In this document: positions 1-8,357 of the stretch, piece after piece
Numbering within the stretch: the stretch's first letter is position 1
Layout: each line of letters begins with the position of its first letter
Source of the DNA: Corynebacterium stercoris
GTDB lineage: Bacteria; Actinomycetota; Actinomycetes; Mycobacteriales; Mycobacteriaceae
Direction of reading: 5' to 3'
Length of the DNA stretch: 64,000 bases
NCBI RefSeq assembly: GCF_024160105.1
Contig: NZ_JAMFTQ010000002.1
Location: forward strand, 62,001 to 126,000
Position numbers and translations under genes: made by a program
Notes under the pieces: model-generated
What the model was told of the DNA's origin: nothing
The model's database searches: none
What the model saw: the letters and a program-made list of their open reading frames with translations, nothing else

Positions 1-110
1 ATCAATCTGAGCTAAGACGCTTCGAACTACGGCAAGATCTAGATACAAGAATTCCCGAAGAATCTGGGGTCTATTTACCAACTTTCCTGAACCTCCTGAT
101 GCACATATAG
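1..110 (+). CDS. 3' end of an unidentified gene cut by the window edge
   Basis: A reading frame is open from the left edge and stops with TAG at 108-110, giving about 35 residues rich in charged and hydrophobic amino acids (ends LNLLMHI). It converges on the restriction-modification gene, whose stop lies 3 bases further on. The base composition is low in GC like that neighbour, so both may belong to one acquired block. No family is recognisable from so short a tail, and it could be a chance open frame. Confidence 0.3.
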   Translation, partial: QSELRRFELRQDLDTRIPEESGVYLPTFLNLLMHI

Positions 111-112
111 AC

Positions 113-2920
113 CTAGATTGCGCCAACTTTAACCGAATATAAATTGAACAGGTGGTTGACTATCTCCTGCTCATCGCCGTTGGACTCCAGTTCAAAGGCT
201 TCCTCTACCGCGGTATCGAGTGTACGATGCGCGTCCACTAGTTCCGGATAGAGAAAGTCGTTGCTAGGGTCGTACATGTGCGCGAGAGTTATGCCGCTGT
301 ACTGGGCGCGTGCATCCAATACGGCTTGAGCGCATCGGCTAATCTCACTCTCGCTGTCCTTGCACGGCTTTGGCCAAACAAAGTTGTTGTAGACCACGCC
401 ACCGGAGTAGCGGTAATCACTCTTAAGTCTGCCTGCGACACGTCGCATCCACGCGTTATGGAATTGTGACTGCAGAATTCCAAAGTGGTACAGAGTTGCG
501 TTCGGAATCAAAAATACTAGATCGCTGCATAAGGTCTCTGGACCGACAAATCCAATCGGAATATAGCGCCGTCGCTCAGAGGAAACCTTTGGGATGAGAA
601 TTGAGTTGCCACTCGGCATGTTCTCTACATGAAATCGTCTCGGCCTATCAGCGATCTTCCGGGTGGTGGCGCTTCTGCTAGATTCCCGGAACTCCTTCAC
701 TGCTCTCACCCGCTCCATCGCGTGCGGCATTTTCGCCAACTCTTGCGGCTGGGCATCTCCAAGCCACAACACCCACCTGCTCTTGCCTTGTAAGAACTCA
801 ATCGATCCGAGCCACGGCTTGAAATACTTCTCGGCGAGTGGCTCTAGCTGGATGAACTCTTCCTTCTCGGCGTCGGTGAAGAGATAGTTGCCCCCATCGA
901 TCGGTTTGTTGCCGATGCCGATGCGTGGGACATCGCAGAGAGGCTTCGAGCGCGACCAAACCAAAGCGTCCGGCGCGTCAACGAGATAGGGATTGAGCCT
1001 CGACGGGTGCTGTAGCTTTGGCTCGGCATCGGGGTGGGCGTAGTGGAAAAGACGAACTTCGTCGGCCTGCCGGGAAAATCCCACGATCACGCAAAAAACG
1101 TGCGCTTGATCTGCAGACTCATTTGCCCACCGGAACGTGTTGTGCGCGAAGTCGATGTGGAAGCCCATCTGAAGGATGGGGTGCCAGATATTGGCCACCT
1201 GCTCGCCCTGGCAAATAGAGTTAGTGGAAACGAAGGCCGCCCGGGTGGGGTGGTCAGCCATGTACCCTGCTGCCTTGATGTACCAGCCGGCAACGTAGTC
1301 GATATTGCCCACGTTCTTGGTCCCCGCCGGAAAGGCCTGGATAAGGTCCTCTTTTTGCTCCTTGCTCTGGTTGCGGGCACCCAAAAAAGGCGGGTTGCCG
1401 ATGATGTAGTTGCACCGTTCCGCTGGCAGCACGCTATTCCAGTCCAAAGTGAGTGCGTTTCCGCGCCGGATCGACGGCGCATCCACAAGCGGCAGGTCTT
1501 GGATGTCGTGGGTGACAATTGTTTGTGCTTCGATGTTGGCTTGCAGCTTCGCAATCCAAAGCGCCGTTTGCGCCACCGATACGGCAAAGTCGTTGATCTC
1601 AATCCCGAAGAACTGGTCAAGGTTGATTTTCAACGGCGTCAGATCTTCAAATCCAAGCGAGGTTTGACCCTTTGACAGTTCCGAGATGACCTTATTTTCC
1701 ATGCGTCGTAAAGAGACGTAGGTCTCGGTGAGAAAGTTGCCCGAACCACAAGCGGGGTCGAAGAACGTCAGCCCGGCAATCTTGTCGTGAAATCGAGAGA
1801 GCTTAGTGCGTCGCCGGTTCTCTGAAACGCCTTCTTCCGTAAGAATCGACTCCAGCTCGGCGGTGAGCGTATCCATGAAAAGTGGGTCAATGACTTTGTG
1901 AATGTTTGCCGGAGAGGTGTAGTGCATTCCTCCGCTGGCACGGGTTTCCGGGTTCAATGTCGATTCGAAGACACCGCCAAAGATGGTCGGCGAAATTTCA
2001 GCCCAGTTGGTGTTCTGGGACACGTCGAAAAGCAGGGCATCAAGGATGTCCTGGGTGAAGGGCGGGACTTCCTCCTCCTGGGCGAAAAGTCCGCCATTGA
2101 CGTACGGGAAGACTCGGAGGCGCTCGTCGAGGTAGGGGTCGCGCTCTGCGGGTGGGGTGTTGAGGGTGCGGAACAGGTCCTTGAGCATGCCCCGGACGAG
2201 GTGGGCTGGTGCGCCATGCAGGTATGAGAAAAACGCATCCTTTGGAAAAACTCCTGCATCTTCTGCGAAGAGACAGAAGACGAGACGCACACATAGGACA
2301 TTGAGCGAGTGCTGATTCTCCGGAGCGTCCGGATCATGGAACTGTTCACGCAACATGCGGTACAGGGATCCAATGAGGACACCGGCATCCATGGATGCCT
2401 TTTCTTCGCGAATTGCGCGAGCTCGCTGCGGGTCAACGAGGAAGTCCAGCAGGTGCAGTTGATCGCTGAGCTCGGAAAGCGAAAATGCCAGGTAATCGAC
2501 TTCAGGGTTGAGCTTGTTCAGGTCATGAATCCGGAAGTCCGAGAAATTGCTGACGACGATGTAGTCCGGTCGTTGGCTATTTGGTAGCGAATTTGCGTAC
2601 TCTCGCGCCTGCTGGAAGGGAGTAACCGCTTTTCCTTGACGGAGATCCGCCTTGTCAAGGTCGATGCCAAGAGATTTCTGCTCGATGAACGTTTTTGCAT
2701 CGGGTACAACGACATCGATAAAGCCGCCAGCTGTGGTGCGCTGCTCAAAGCGCACGTTGGTGGTGACATCCTCCATGCCAACCACATCCCGAAGCAGCTC
2801 GAGCCAGAAGGAGGAAGTGTCTCCCTTCTCGTACCCGCGCCCCTTCCAGCGGGCTGCGAAATCGTTCGCGGCCTGCTGCTTACGGGCGAAAGAGCGGCTT
2901 TGGGACGAGGCGTTCGGCAT
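113..2920 (-). CDS. MmeI-like type IIL/IIG restriction-modification enzyme
   Basis: This is a single-chain enzyme expected to methylate adenine in a short asymmetric site and cut DNA at a distance. Counting from the ATG at 2920 (935 residues), an N-terminal nuclease domain shows D69, E80 and K82 in the pattern of a PD-(D/E)XK centre (FIDV, then IEQKS). A helical spacer follows. The N6-adenine methyltransferase domain has motif I DPACGSGNF near 388-396 and catalytic NPPF at 509-512. The rest should be the target-recognition and C-terminal domains. The open frame extends upstream to 3082, but that would overlap pdxS and encodes unconserved residues; MPNASS is the better start. GC is lower than in flanking genes, which suggests transfer. 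It lies where pdxT would normally follow pdxS. Domain order matches MmeI-type proteins; the recognition site cannot be read from sequence. Confidence 0.88.
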   Translation of the reverse strand: MPNASSQSRSFARKQQAANDFAARWKGRGYEKGDTSSFWLELLRDVVGMEDVTTNVRFEQRTTAGGFIDVVVPDAKTFIEQKSLGIDLDKADLRQGKAVTPFQQAREYANSLPNSQRPDYIVVSNFSDFRIHDLNKLNPEVDYLAFSLSELSDQLHLLDFLVDPQRARAIREEKASMDAGVLIGSLYRMLREQFHDPDAPENQHSLNVLCVRLVFCLFAEDAGVFPKDAFFSYLHGAPAHLVRGMLKDLFRTLNTPPAERDPYLDERLRVFPYVNGGLFAQEEEVPPFTQDILDALLFDVSQNTNWAEISPTIFGGVFESTLNPETRASGGMHYTSPANIHKVIDPLFMDTLTAELESILTEEGVSENRRRTKLSRFHDKIAGLTFFDPACGSGNFLTETYVSLRRMENKVISELSKGQTSLGFEDLTPLKINLDQFFGIEINDFAVSVAQTALWIAKLQANIEAQTIVTHDIQDLPLVDAPSIRRGNALTLDWNSVLPAERCNYIIGNPPFLGARNQSKEQKEDLIQAFPAGTKNVGNIDYVAGWYIKAAGYMADHPTRAAFVSTNSICQGEQVANIWHPILQMGFHIDFAHNTFRWANESADQAHVFCVIVGFSRQADEVRLFHYAHPDAEPKLQHPSRLNPYLVDAPDALVWSRSKPLCDVPRIGIGNKPIDGGNYLFTDAEKEEFIQLEPLAEKYFKPWLGSIEFLQGKSRWVLWLGDAQPQELAKMPHAMERVRAVKEFRESSRSATTRKIADRPRRFHVENMPSGNSILIPKVSSERRRYIPIGFVGPETLCSDLVFLIPNATLYHFGILQSQFHNAWMRRVAGRLKSDYRYSGGVVYNNFVWPKPCKDSESEISRCAQAVLDARAQYSGITLAHMYDPSNDFLYPELVDAHRTLDTAVEEAFELESNGDEQEIVNHLFNLYSVKVGAI

Positions 2921-3011
2921 GCTCTGATTGTAGCCTCGGGGGCGGAAAGCGCAGGTTGACTCCGGTTTTTGATTGCGACCTGGAAATTCAACCGTCGATA
3001 AGCAAAAGCCC

Positions 3012-3887
3012 CTACCAGCCGCGCTCGGCGAGGCGGTGCGGCGCGGGCAGGTCGGCGACGTTGATGCCCACCATCGCCTCACCCAGGCCGCGTGAAGCCT
3101 CGGTGACGGCGGCGATGTCCTGCCAATTCTTCGTGGCCTTGACCACTGCCTTCGCGCGGGCCTCCGGGTTGCCGGATTTGAAGATGCCGGAGCCGACGAA
3201 CACGCCGTCCGCGCCGAGGTGCATCATGAACGCGGCATCCGCCGGGGTAGACACGCCGCCGGCGACCAGCAGCGGAACCGGAAGTGCGCCGTGCTCCGCC
3301 ACGTACGCGACCAGCTCGTACGGCGCCTGCAGTTCCTTCGCGGCGACGTAGAGTTCGTCACGGTTGCCGTTCCAGATGGCCTGCAAACCGGCGATCTCGC
3401 CCTTGATTTGGCGGATGTGCTTGGTGGCTTCGGAAACGTCGCCGGTGCCCGCTTCGCCCTTGCTGCGGATCATGGCGGCGCCCTCGTTGACGCGGCGCAG
3501 CGCCTCGCCGAGGTTCGTTGCGCCGCACACGAATGGGACGCTGAAGTCGCGCTTGTCGATGTGGTTGACGTAGTCCGCCGGGCTCAGCACCTCGGACTCG
3601 TCGATGTAGTGCACACCGAGGTGCTCCAGGATCTTTGCCTCGTAGAGGTGGCCGATGCGGGCCTTCGCCATCACCGGGATGTCGACCGCGCCCAGGATGC
3701 CCTCGATCAGGTCCGGGTCGCTCATGCGGGCCACGCCGCCCTGTGCGCGGATATCCGCCGGCACGCGCTCCAGCGCCATAACCGCGCTCGCGCCCGCGTC
3801 TTCCGCGATGCGCGCCTGCTCAGGCGTGACAACATCCATGATCACGCCGCCGATGAATTGCTGGTTCAGCTCAGAAAAGTCAGCCAT
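3012..3887 (-). CDS. pdxS: Pyridoxal 5'-phosphate synthase, lyase subunit PdxS
   Basis: PdxS makes PLP in the cytosol from ribose 5-phosphate, glyceraldehyde 3-phosphate and ammonia, the ammonia normally being fed by the glutaminase PdxT. The 291 residues are full family length. D18 (GGVIMDV), K75 (MAKARIGH) and K143 (RSKGEAGTG) match the substrate- and intermediate-binding Asp and two Lys of the Bacillus enzyme. It is divergent from pdxR across 76 bp that contain repeated CCAGT-type elements, so PdxR probably activates it. Odd: no pdxT follows. Only 91 bp separate its stop from the start of the restriction-modification gene, and I see no pdxT remnant there. Confidence 0.97.
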   Translation of the reverse strand: MADFSELNQQFIGGVIMDVVTPEQARIAEDAGASAVMALERVPADIRAQGGVARMSDPDLIEGILGAVDIPVMAKARIGHLYEAKILEHLGVHYIDESEVLSPADYVNHIDKRDFSVPFVCGATNLGEALRRVNEGAAMIRSKGEAGTGDVSEATKHIRQIKGEIAGLQAIWNGNRDELYVAAKELQAPYELVAYVAEHGALPVPLLVAGGVSTPADAAFMMHLGADGVFVGSGIFKSGNPEARAKAVVKATKNWQDIAAVTEASRGLGEAMVGINVADLPAPHRLAERGW

Positions 3888-3963
3888 ACAGACCAGTCTG
3901 CGTGAACCACTGGTAGATTCCTAGAGCCAGTTCCCTATTCATTCTCTGGACCAGTTCGGGCTC
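3888..3963. promoter_or_regulatory. pdxS/pdxR divergent promoter with repeated putative PdxR boxes
   Basis: Four related elements occur in 76 bp: GACCAGTC (3891), GAACCACT (3904), AGCCAGTT (3925) and GACCAGTT (3949), spaced 13, 21 and 24 bp. The second and third resemble, in reverse complement, the C. glutamicum PdxR motif that I recall as AAAGTGG followed by CTA. Assignment is by similarity and context only. Confidence 0.45.
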
Positions 3964-5373
3964 ATGCTTTACGACGTTTCTTTCAGCAGTCCATTGCCGC
4001 TCCCCGCCCAGATCGCCGCCGCGGTGCGGGCGGCGGTGGCCGACGGGGTCCTGCAGCCAGGTGACGAGGTGCCTTCCACCCGCGCCGCAGCCCAGCAGGC
4101 GGGCGTGTCGCGAGGGACCGTGGTCACTGCCTACGACCAGCTGGTTAGCGAGGGTTACCTATTGGCCGCGCAAGGCGCCCCGACGCGGGTGCATCCTGAT
4201 CTGCGGGTCGTGGCGGCCGCTCCGTCGGTAGGCGGGCAGGAAAGGAACGTCGAAAAGCGAAAGCCCCTGCTGTCGCTGCGGCCGACCGGCGGCGGCGTCG
4301 GTGCCGTGAGTGCGACTGCGTGGCGGCGAGCCTGGCGGGAGGCATCGGCTGAGCCCGCCGCGCCCGGCCAGCGTTTCGACCCGGCCGGGGAGCCCGAGCT
4401 GCGCGACGCCATCGCCGAACACCTCCGGCTTGCACGCGGCGTGACCGTGGACCCCGCGCGCGTCGTGGTGACCGGCGGTTCCCGCGAGGGGTTGCTGCTG
4501 ATCCTGATGTCGCTGGGTAAAGGCCTGCGCGTGGGCGTGGAGGACCCCGGGCACCCGGGCTTGAGGCGCGTGATCCCGCTCGCCGGGCACGAGGTGGTGG
4601 GGTGCCGTACCGATGCCGATGGCGTTGTGGTGTCCGAGCTGGATCCCGCGCTCGACGCGCTGCTGGTCACGCCCGCGCACCTCTACCCCATCGGCGGCGT
4701 CATGCCGGCGGCGCGGCGCGCGGCGCTCATTGAGTGGGCTGGAGAGACAGGCACCGTGCTCATCGAGGACGACTTCAGCGCCGAGCTGCGCTACCGCATC
4801 TCCCCGCATCCGCCCCTGGCCGCGCTCGGCGGCGTCGCCGAGGTGGTGACGCTGGGGACCTTCTCGACGCTGCTCTCGAAAGAACTCGCCGCCGGGTACG
4901 TCGTCGCCCCGCCTGGCGCGGTTTCGTCGCTTCACGACGTCCGTCGCACACTCGGCATGCCCGTCAGCGCCGTCACGCAGCGCGCAATCGCTGGACTGCT
5001 GCGCGGCGGCGCGGTGCGGCGAACCACGCGCGCGGCGCACGCGGTGGTTACCCGGCGGCGGGGTGTTGTGGAGCGCGATGTGCTACCTGCTCTACGCACC
5101 GTCCCCGGCGTTGAGCTGCGGGTTTCGGCCGCAGGAGTAGACGTACAGTTGCTTTTCGACGCCACCGAGCAGCGCGAACGTTTTGAGCGGGCCTTGGAGG
5201 TCGGGGGCCTGGAGTGCGCCGCGGTGGAGTCACTCGGGGCCGGTGGGGATGGTGTCGTGATGTCTTTTATGCACCTGACCGACGAGGAGTTTGCGCGCGC
5301 CGTGCCCGGAGTTCAGCGCGCTTGCACTGGTGTTGGTGAGGCTGGTGGTAGTGGTGATGCAGTAAGTTTGTGA
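3964..5373 (+). CDS. pdxR: MocR/GntR-type regulator PdxR with an altered PLP site
   Basis: This is a DNA-binding regulator of PLP synthesis with an aminotransferase-like sensor domain. Residues 1-75 form a winged helix (PSTRAAAQQAGVSRGTV), then comes a linker, then a fold-type-I domain from about 100 to 455. EDD, for the pyridine-ring Asp, is present (VLIEDDFSAELRY). At the place where MocR proteins have GTFSK...LRLGY, this one reads GTFSTLLSKELAAGY: Thr replaces the Schiff-base Lys at the same spacing and Ala replaces the phosphate-binding Arg. A Lys four residues later might substitute. Position next to pdxS supports the name; the mode of PLP sensing is uncertain. It is 469 residues, normal for the family. 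Confidence 0.88.
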   Translation: MLYDVSFSSPLPLPAQIAAAVRAAVADGVLQPGDEVPSTRAAAQQAGVSRGTVVTAYDQLVSEGYLLAAQGAPTRVHPDLRVVAAAPSVGGQERNVEKRKPLLSLRPTGGGVGAVSATAWRRAWREASAEPAAPGQRFDPAGEPELRDAIAEHLRLARGVTVDPARVVVTGGSREGLLLILMSLGKGLRVGVEDPGHPGLRRVIPLAGHEVVGCRTDADGVVVSELDPALDALLVTPAHLYPIGGVMPAARRAALIEWAGETGTVLIEDDFSAELRYRISPHPPLAALGGVAEVVTLGTFSTLLSKELAAGYVVAPPGAVSSLHDVRRTLGMPVSAVTQRAIAGLLRGGAVRRTTRAAHAVVTRRRGVVERDVLPALRTVPGVELRVSAAGVDVQLLFDATEQRERFERALEVGGLECAAVESLGAGGDGVVMSFMHLTDEEFARAVPGVQRACTGVGEAGGSGDAVSL

Positions 5374-5491
5374 TCCTTATCTCACTTTTGCGGCTATGTT
5401 TACCCCGGCGGACATAAGGCGGCTTGGTGTCGGAAGGGGTTTGTAGGGTGATGCCCAACTTCGAAAAAGCGTTCTTCTGAAGGGAGGGAAC

Positions 5492-7138
5492 ATGGCCACT
5501 GAGCTGGGCCGACTCGTCGACACCGTCGGCAATGCGCTGCTGCAGATCCGCGACATGTTCGCCGACCCTTCCGACCTTCTCTTCCACGAGATCCACGCCG
5601 ATATGGAGCGCCTCGAAGCATTCTTTAACTCGAAGGCTCTTATCGACGCCTCCTTTGCCTACGTCTGCGAGCGCGACGAAGCCGGGCGACTTTCCGGCGC
5701 CAAGTATCCGAATGCGTATTTGAAGGAGCATCTCGGTCTGAGCCCGCGAGAAGCGTTCGATCGCCTGGCCCGCGGGCGAGACCTGTTCGCTGAGCCTGAG
5801 ATCCCGGATACGGAGCCGGAGACTGGGTCCAACACTGAGGCTGAGCAAGTGGAGGACCTGTTCGGGTTCGCTGCCGAGGAATCGGACGAGGAGCGCCAGG
5901 AGCGGGAGGCTGAAGAAGCGCGTCGCCGCGCACGCGAGCGCGAAGAAGCCAAGGAGCGGGCCCGCGCCGAGCAGGAGGAGGCTCGGAAGCACGCCGAGAA
6001 GGTCAGCGCAGCCAAGCAAGAGGCGATCCGCCAGGAGCTGGACAAGCTTCTCGACGCCGCGAAAGGCGAGCGTCCCCGTTTGCTCGCTGCTGCGTTGGCT
6101 GAAGCCGATAAGCGCGACGTGAAGGACCTCCGCGCCACCGTTCGCCGCTGGGTGGATGCGGAAAACCGGAAGCACCGCCAGCCGGACAACCCGAACGCCG
6201 GCATGGAGAAGCGCAGCATTCACGTCGGCAACGTGGGGGCAGACGACCTCGTGGACATCCACATCAAAGCCACCCGCGGCGGTGCCGCCCTGTTCAAGGC
6301 GCTCACCGATAAGGGTCTAGTTGCTAACTCGAACCTTCCCGAGGGCGTGGAGGATTACCGCACGCCCGGACAGCGCCGCTACGACCAGTTGATGGCGATG
6401 CTCCAGCATTTCGACAACTGCGAGAAGCCCCGCAACGGCGGCGCTGCATCCGTAGTCGTGACGGTCACGCCCGACGACATCGCGGATGCCGACGCCACCA
6501 CCCTCTTCTCGACCAACACCGGCATCGACGTCGACGCTTTCGACATCACCCGGTTGGGCACCGACGGCGCCGCCGAGTTCGTTCTCACCGTCGACGGCGC
6601 GACCTCGGTCCCACTCAACCTGTACCGCACACGCCGCACGGCCTCGATCGGGCAGCGTATCGCGATGCTCGCGGTCCAAGGTGTGTGCTCGTGGGCCGGG
6701 TGCTCTACCCCGCTCACTGAGTGCGAGGCCCACCACATCCTCGCATGGGTCAAGGGCGGCGACACGAACATTGAGAACCTCACCGGACTCTGTCGAGAGC
6801 ACCACAGGCGAAACAACGACCACTGTGACAACGCTTTCAACACCAGTCACATGGAGTATGACCCCGAGAGCCACCGCGCTGGCTTACGGCGCCCGAATGG
6901 GGATCTGGTTTTCAATGGCACTGACGGGGCGGAGAGTTCTGCCGTCGGAAAGCTGCGGAAGCGAGGGCAGCACCGAGCCGCCCCGCCGGCCGGGCCACCT
7001 TCAGCTGCTCCGCCGGGCACTCCGCATGCCCGCGAACCTGAACGGGCTCCAGTTCCTGCCGCACCTCCTCCACCACCGCGTGGGGCAGTCAGGCTGCCCA
7101 AGGAGTTTCCGCTTGGGCCAGACGGGCCGCCGTTCTAG
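5492..7138 (+). CDS. DUF222/HNH endonuclease domain protein
   Basis: This 548-residue protein has the actinobacterial 13E12-type layout. An N-terminal DUF222-like region is interrupted by a very charged helix (about residues 128-185, rich in E, R, A and K) likely to be a coiled coil or single long helix. A C-terminal HNH nuclease motif follows: CSWAGCS, CEAHHILAW, then LCREHH, giving paired Cys and the His-His/His metal-binding set. The tail after residue 475 is rich in Pro and Ala and probably disordered. A strong GGAGGG ribosome site precedes the ATG. These proteins are common and multicopy in corynebacteria; their role (DNA repair, mobile element or defence) is not settled. Confidence 0.85.
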   Translation: MATELGRLVDTVGNALLQIRDMFADPSDLLFHEIHADMERLEAFFNSKALIDASFAYVCERDEAGRLSGAKYPNAYLKEHLGLSPREAFDRLARGRDLFAEPEIPDTEPETGSNTEAEQVEDLFGFAAEESDEERQEREAEEARRRAREREEAKERARAEQEEARKHAEKVSAAKQEAIRQELDKLLDAAKGERPRLLAAALAEADKRDVKDLRATVRRWVDAENRKHRQPDNPNAGMEKRSIHVGNVGADDLVDIHIKATRGGAALFKALTDKGLVANSNLPEGVEDYRTPGQRRYDQLMAMLQHFDNCEKPRNGGAASVVVTVTPDDIADADATTLFSTNTGIDVDAFDITRLGTDGAAEFVLTVDGATSVPLNLYRTRRTASIGQRIAMLAVQGVCSWAGCSTPLTECEAHHILAWVKGGDTNIENLTGLCREHHRRNNDHCDNAFNTSHMEYDPESHRAGLRRPNGDLVFNGTDGAESSAVGKLRKRGQHRAAPPAGPPSAAPPGTPHAREPERAPVPAAPPPPPRGAVRLPKEFPLGPDGPPF

Positions 7139-7157
7139 GGGCGGAATGTGCAAGGGC

Positions 7158-8210
7158 TCACGACGCCGCCGGCACCTCTGCCGGATCAGCCGCGCGTGCT
7201 GCGTCATCCTCCCCTGCCGCGATGTCTTTCTCGGTCGGGTGGGTGCGAACCAGCCATGCGTACACGGCACCCGTGATGTTGTGGAGTACCGCGGCGACCG
7301 CACCCGGCAATGCGGCCTCCGGGGAGAAGAACTTGCCGGCCATACCGCTGGACAGGCCGGCGGACTGGGTTCCCACCTCGATGGCCACGGTGCGTCGGTA
7401 GCTCTCGGGCTGGCCGGTGAACTTCGCCGCGTAGTAGCCGAGCAGGTATCCGAGCACGTTGTGCGCCAACACGGCCAGGAACACGATGAGGCCGACCTCG
7501 ATGAGGGCTTCGCGGTTCTTGGCCACCGTCGGGAAGACGACGCCACCGATGCCGATGATAGAGATCCACGGCAGGACCGGGGAGATCTTCTCCATCCAGG
7601 AATCGAGGAGGTAGCGCAACACGAGGCCGCCGATCACCGGGATCAGGATGGTCTGGGCGAGCGACTTCGCCATGCCCGCGGCGTTGACTTCGACGTTGGC
7701 ACCTGCGAGCAGCAGCATCAGGATCGGTGTCATGATGGGCGCCACCAGCGTGGACACCGAGGTCATGGCCACCGACAGAGCCACGTCGCCCTTAGAAAGG
7801 TAGGCAATCACGTTGGAGGACGTGCCGCCCGGCACCGAGCCGAGCATGAGCAGGCCGACGGCGAGGGCTGGGTTCAGCCCGAAGATCTTCGCAACCAGCA
7901 CGGCACTCAGTGGCATGACCACGAATTGCGCCACCACGCCGATGAGCACGGGCACCGGGCGGCGGGCCACCTCTTTGAAGTCCGGGATGGTGAGTGTGAG
8001 GCCCATGCCGAACATGATGATCATGAGGAAGTACGTGATGTACTGGGTCAGCGGCAGGAAGGGCGCGGGGAAGAAGAACGCGAGCGCGGCGCCGGCGAGG
8101 ATGAACGCCGGGAAGGCTGCTACAGCGATGGCTGCCGAGCGGTCCTTTTGCGCAGTGAACTCCGGCTCCACCGGCGCTCCCCCGGCGTGCTGCGTGTTGG
8201 CGGTGGTCAT
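7158..8210 (-). CDS. Bile acid:sodium symporter family transporter
   Basis: This is a membrane carrier of the BASS/SBF family, about 350 residues with nine or ten hydrophobic segments. Family hallmarks are the GTSSNVIAYLSKGD segment and the conserved QSAGLSSG-type stretch near the C terminus. In bacteria such proteins move sodium with organic anions such as pantoate or keto acids; the substrate here is unknown. The start at 8210 is chosen because GGAGGG lies just upstream; an in-frame extension to 8303 has no ribosome site. It follows arc on the same strand after a 147-bp gap holding an inverted repeat, so it is probably transcribed separately. Confidence 0.9.
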   Translation of the reverse strand: MTTANTQHAGGAPVEPEFTAQKDRSAAIAVAAFPAFILAGAALAFFFPAPFLPLTQYITYFLMIIMFGMGLTLTIPDFKEVARRPVPVLIGVVAQFVVMPLSAVLVAKIFGLNPALAVGLLMLGSVPGGTSSNVIAYLSKGDVALSVAMTSVSTLVAPIMTPILMLLLAGANVEVNAAGMAKSLAQTILIPVIGGLVLRYLLDSWMEKISPVLPWISIIGIGGVVFPTVAKNREALIEVGLIVFLAVLAHNVLGYLLGYYAAKFTGQPESYRRTVAIEVGTQSAGLSSGMAGKFFSPEAALPGAVAAVLHNITGAVYAWLVRTHPTEKDIAAGEDDAARAADPAEVPAAS

Positions 8211-8304
8211 CGTACCCTCCTGTTCATGCAGTGAAACACTTTCCCACTGGTTGGGACCAAGCGTTGCAGGGAGTGTACGACAGGTCACATTCTGATGCGA
8301 CAAG

Positions 8305-8332
8305 TACCCCCGGTTACTTGAATCCGGGGGTA
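8305..8332. terminator. 9-bp inverted repeat between arc and the symporter
   Basis: TACCCCCGG and CCGGGGGTA form a perfect 9-bp stem with a 10-base loop. It lies downstream of the arc stop and upstream of the symporter start. There is no T-run in the arc direction, so it may be a weak terminator or an operator for the transporter. Confidence 0.45.
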
Positions 8333-8357
8333 ATCGCTAGAGGTTCACAAGCGCCCT

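Noticed and set aside
2921..3011. Possible pdxT remnant between pdxS and the restriction-modification gene
   Set aside because: The 91 bases do not encode the PdxT start or any recognisable fragment in the expected strand.
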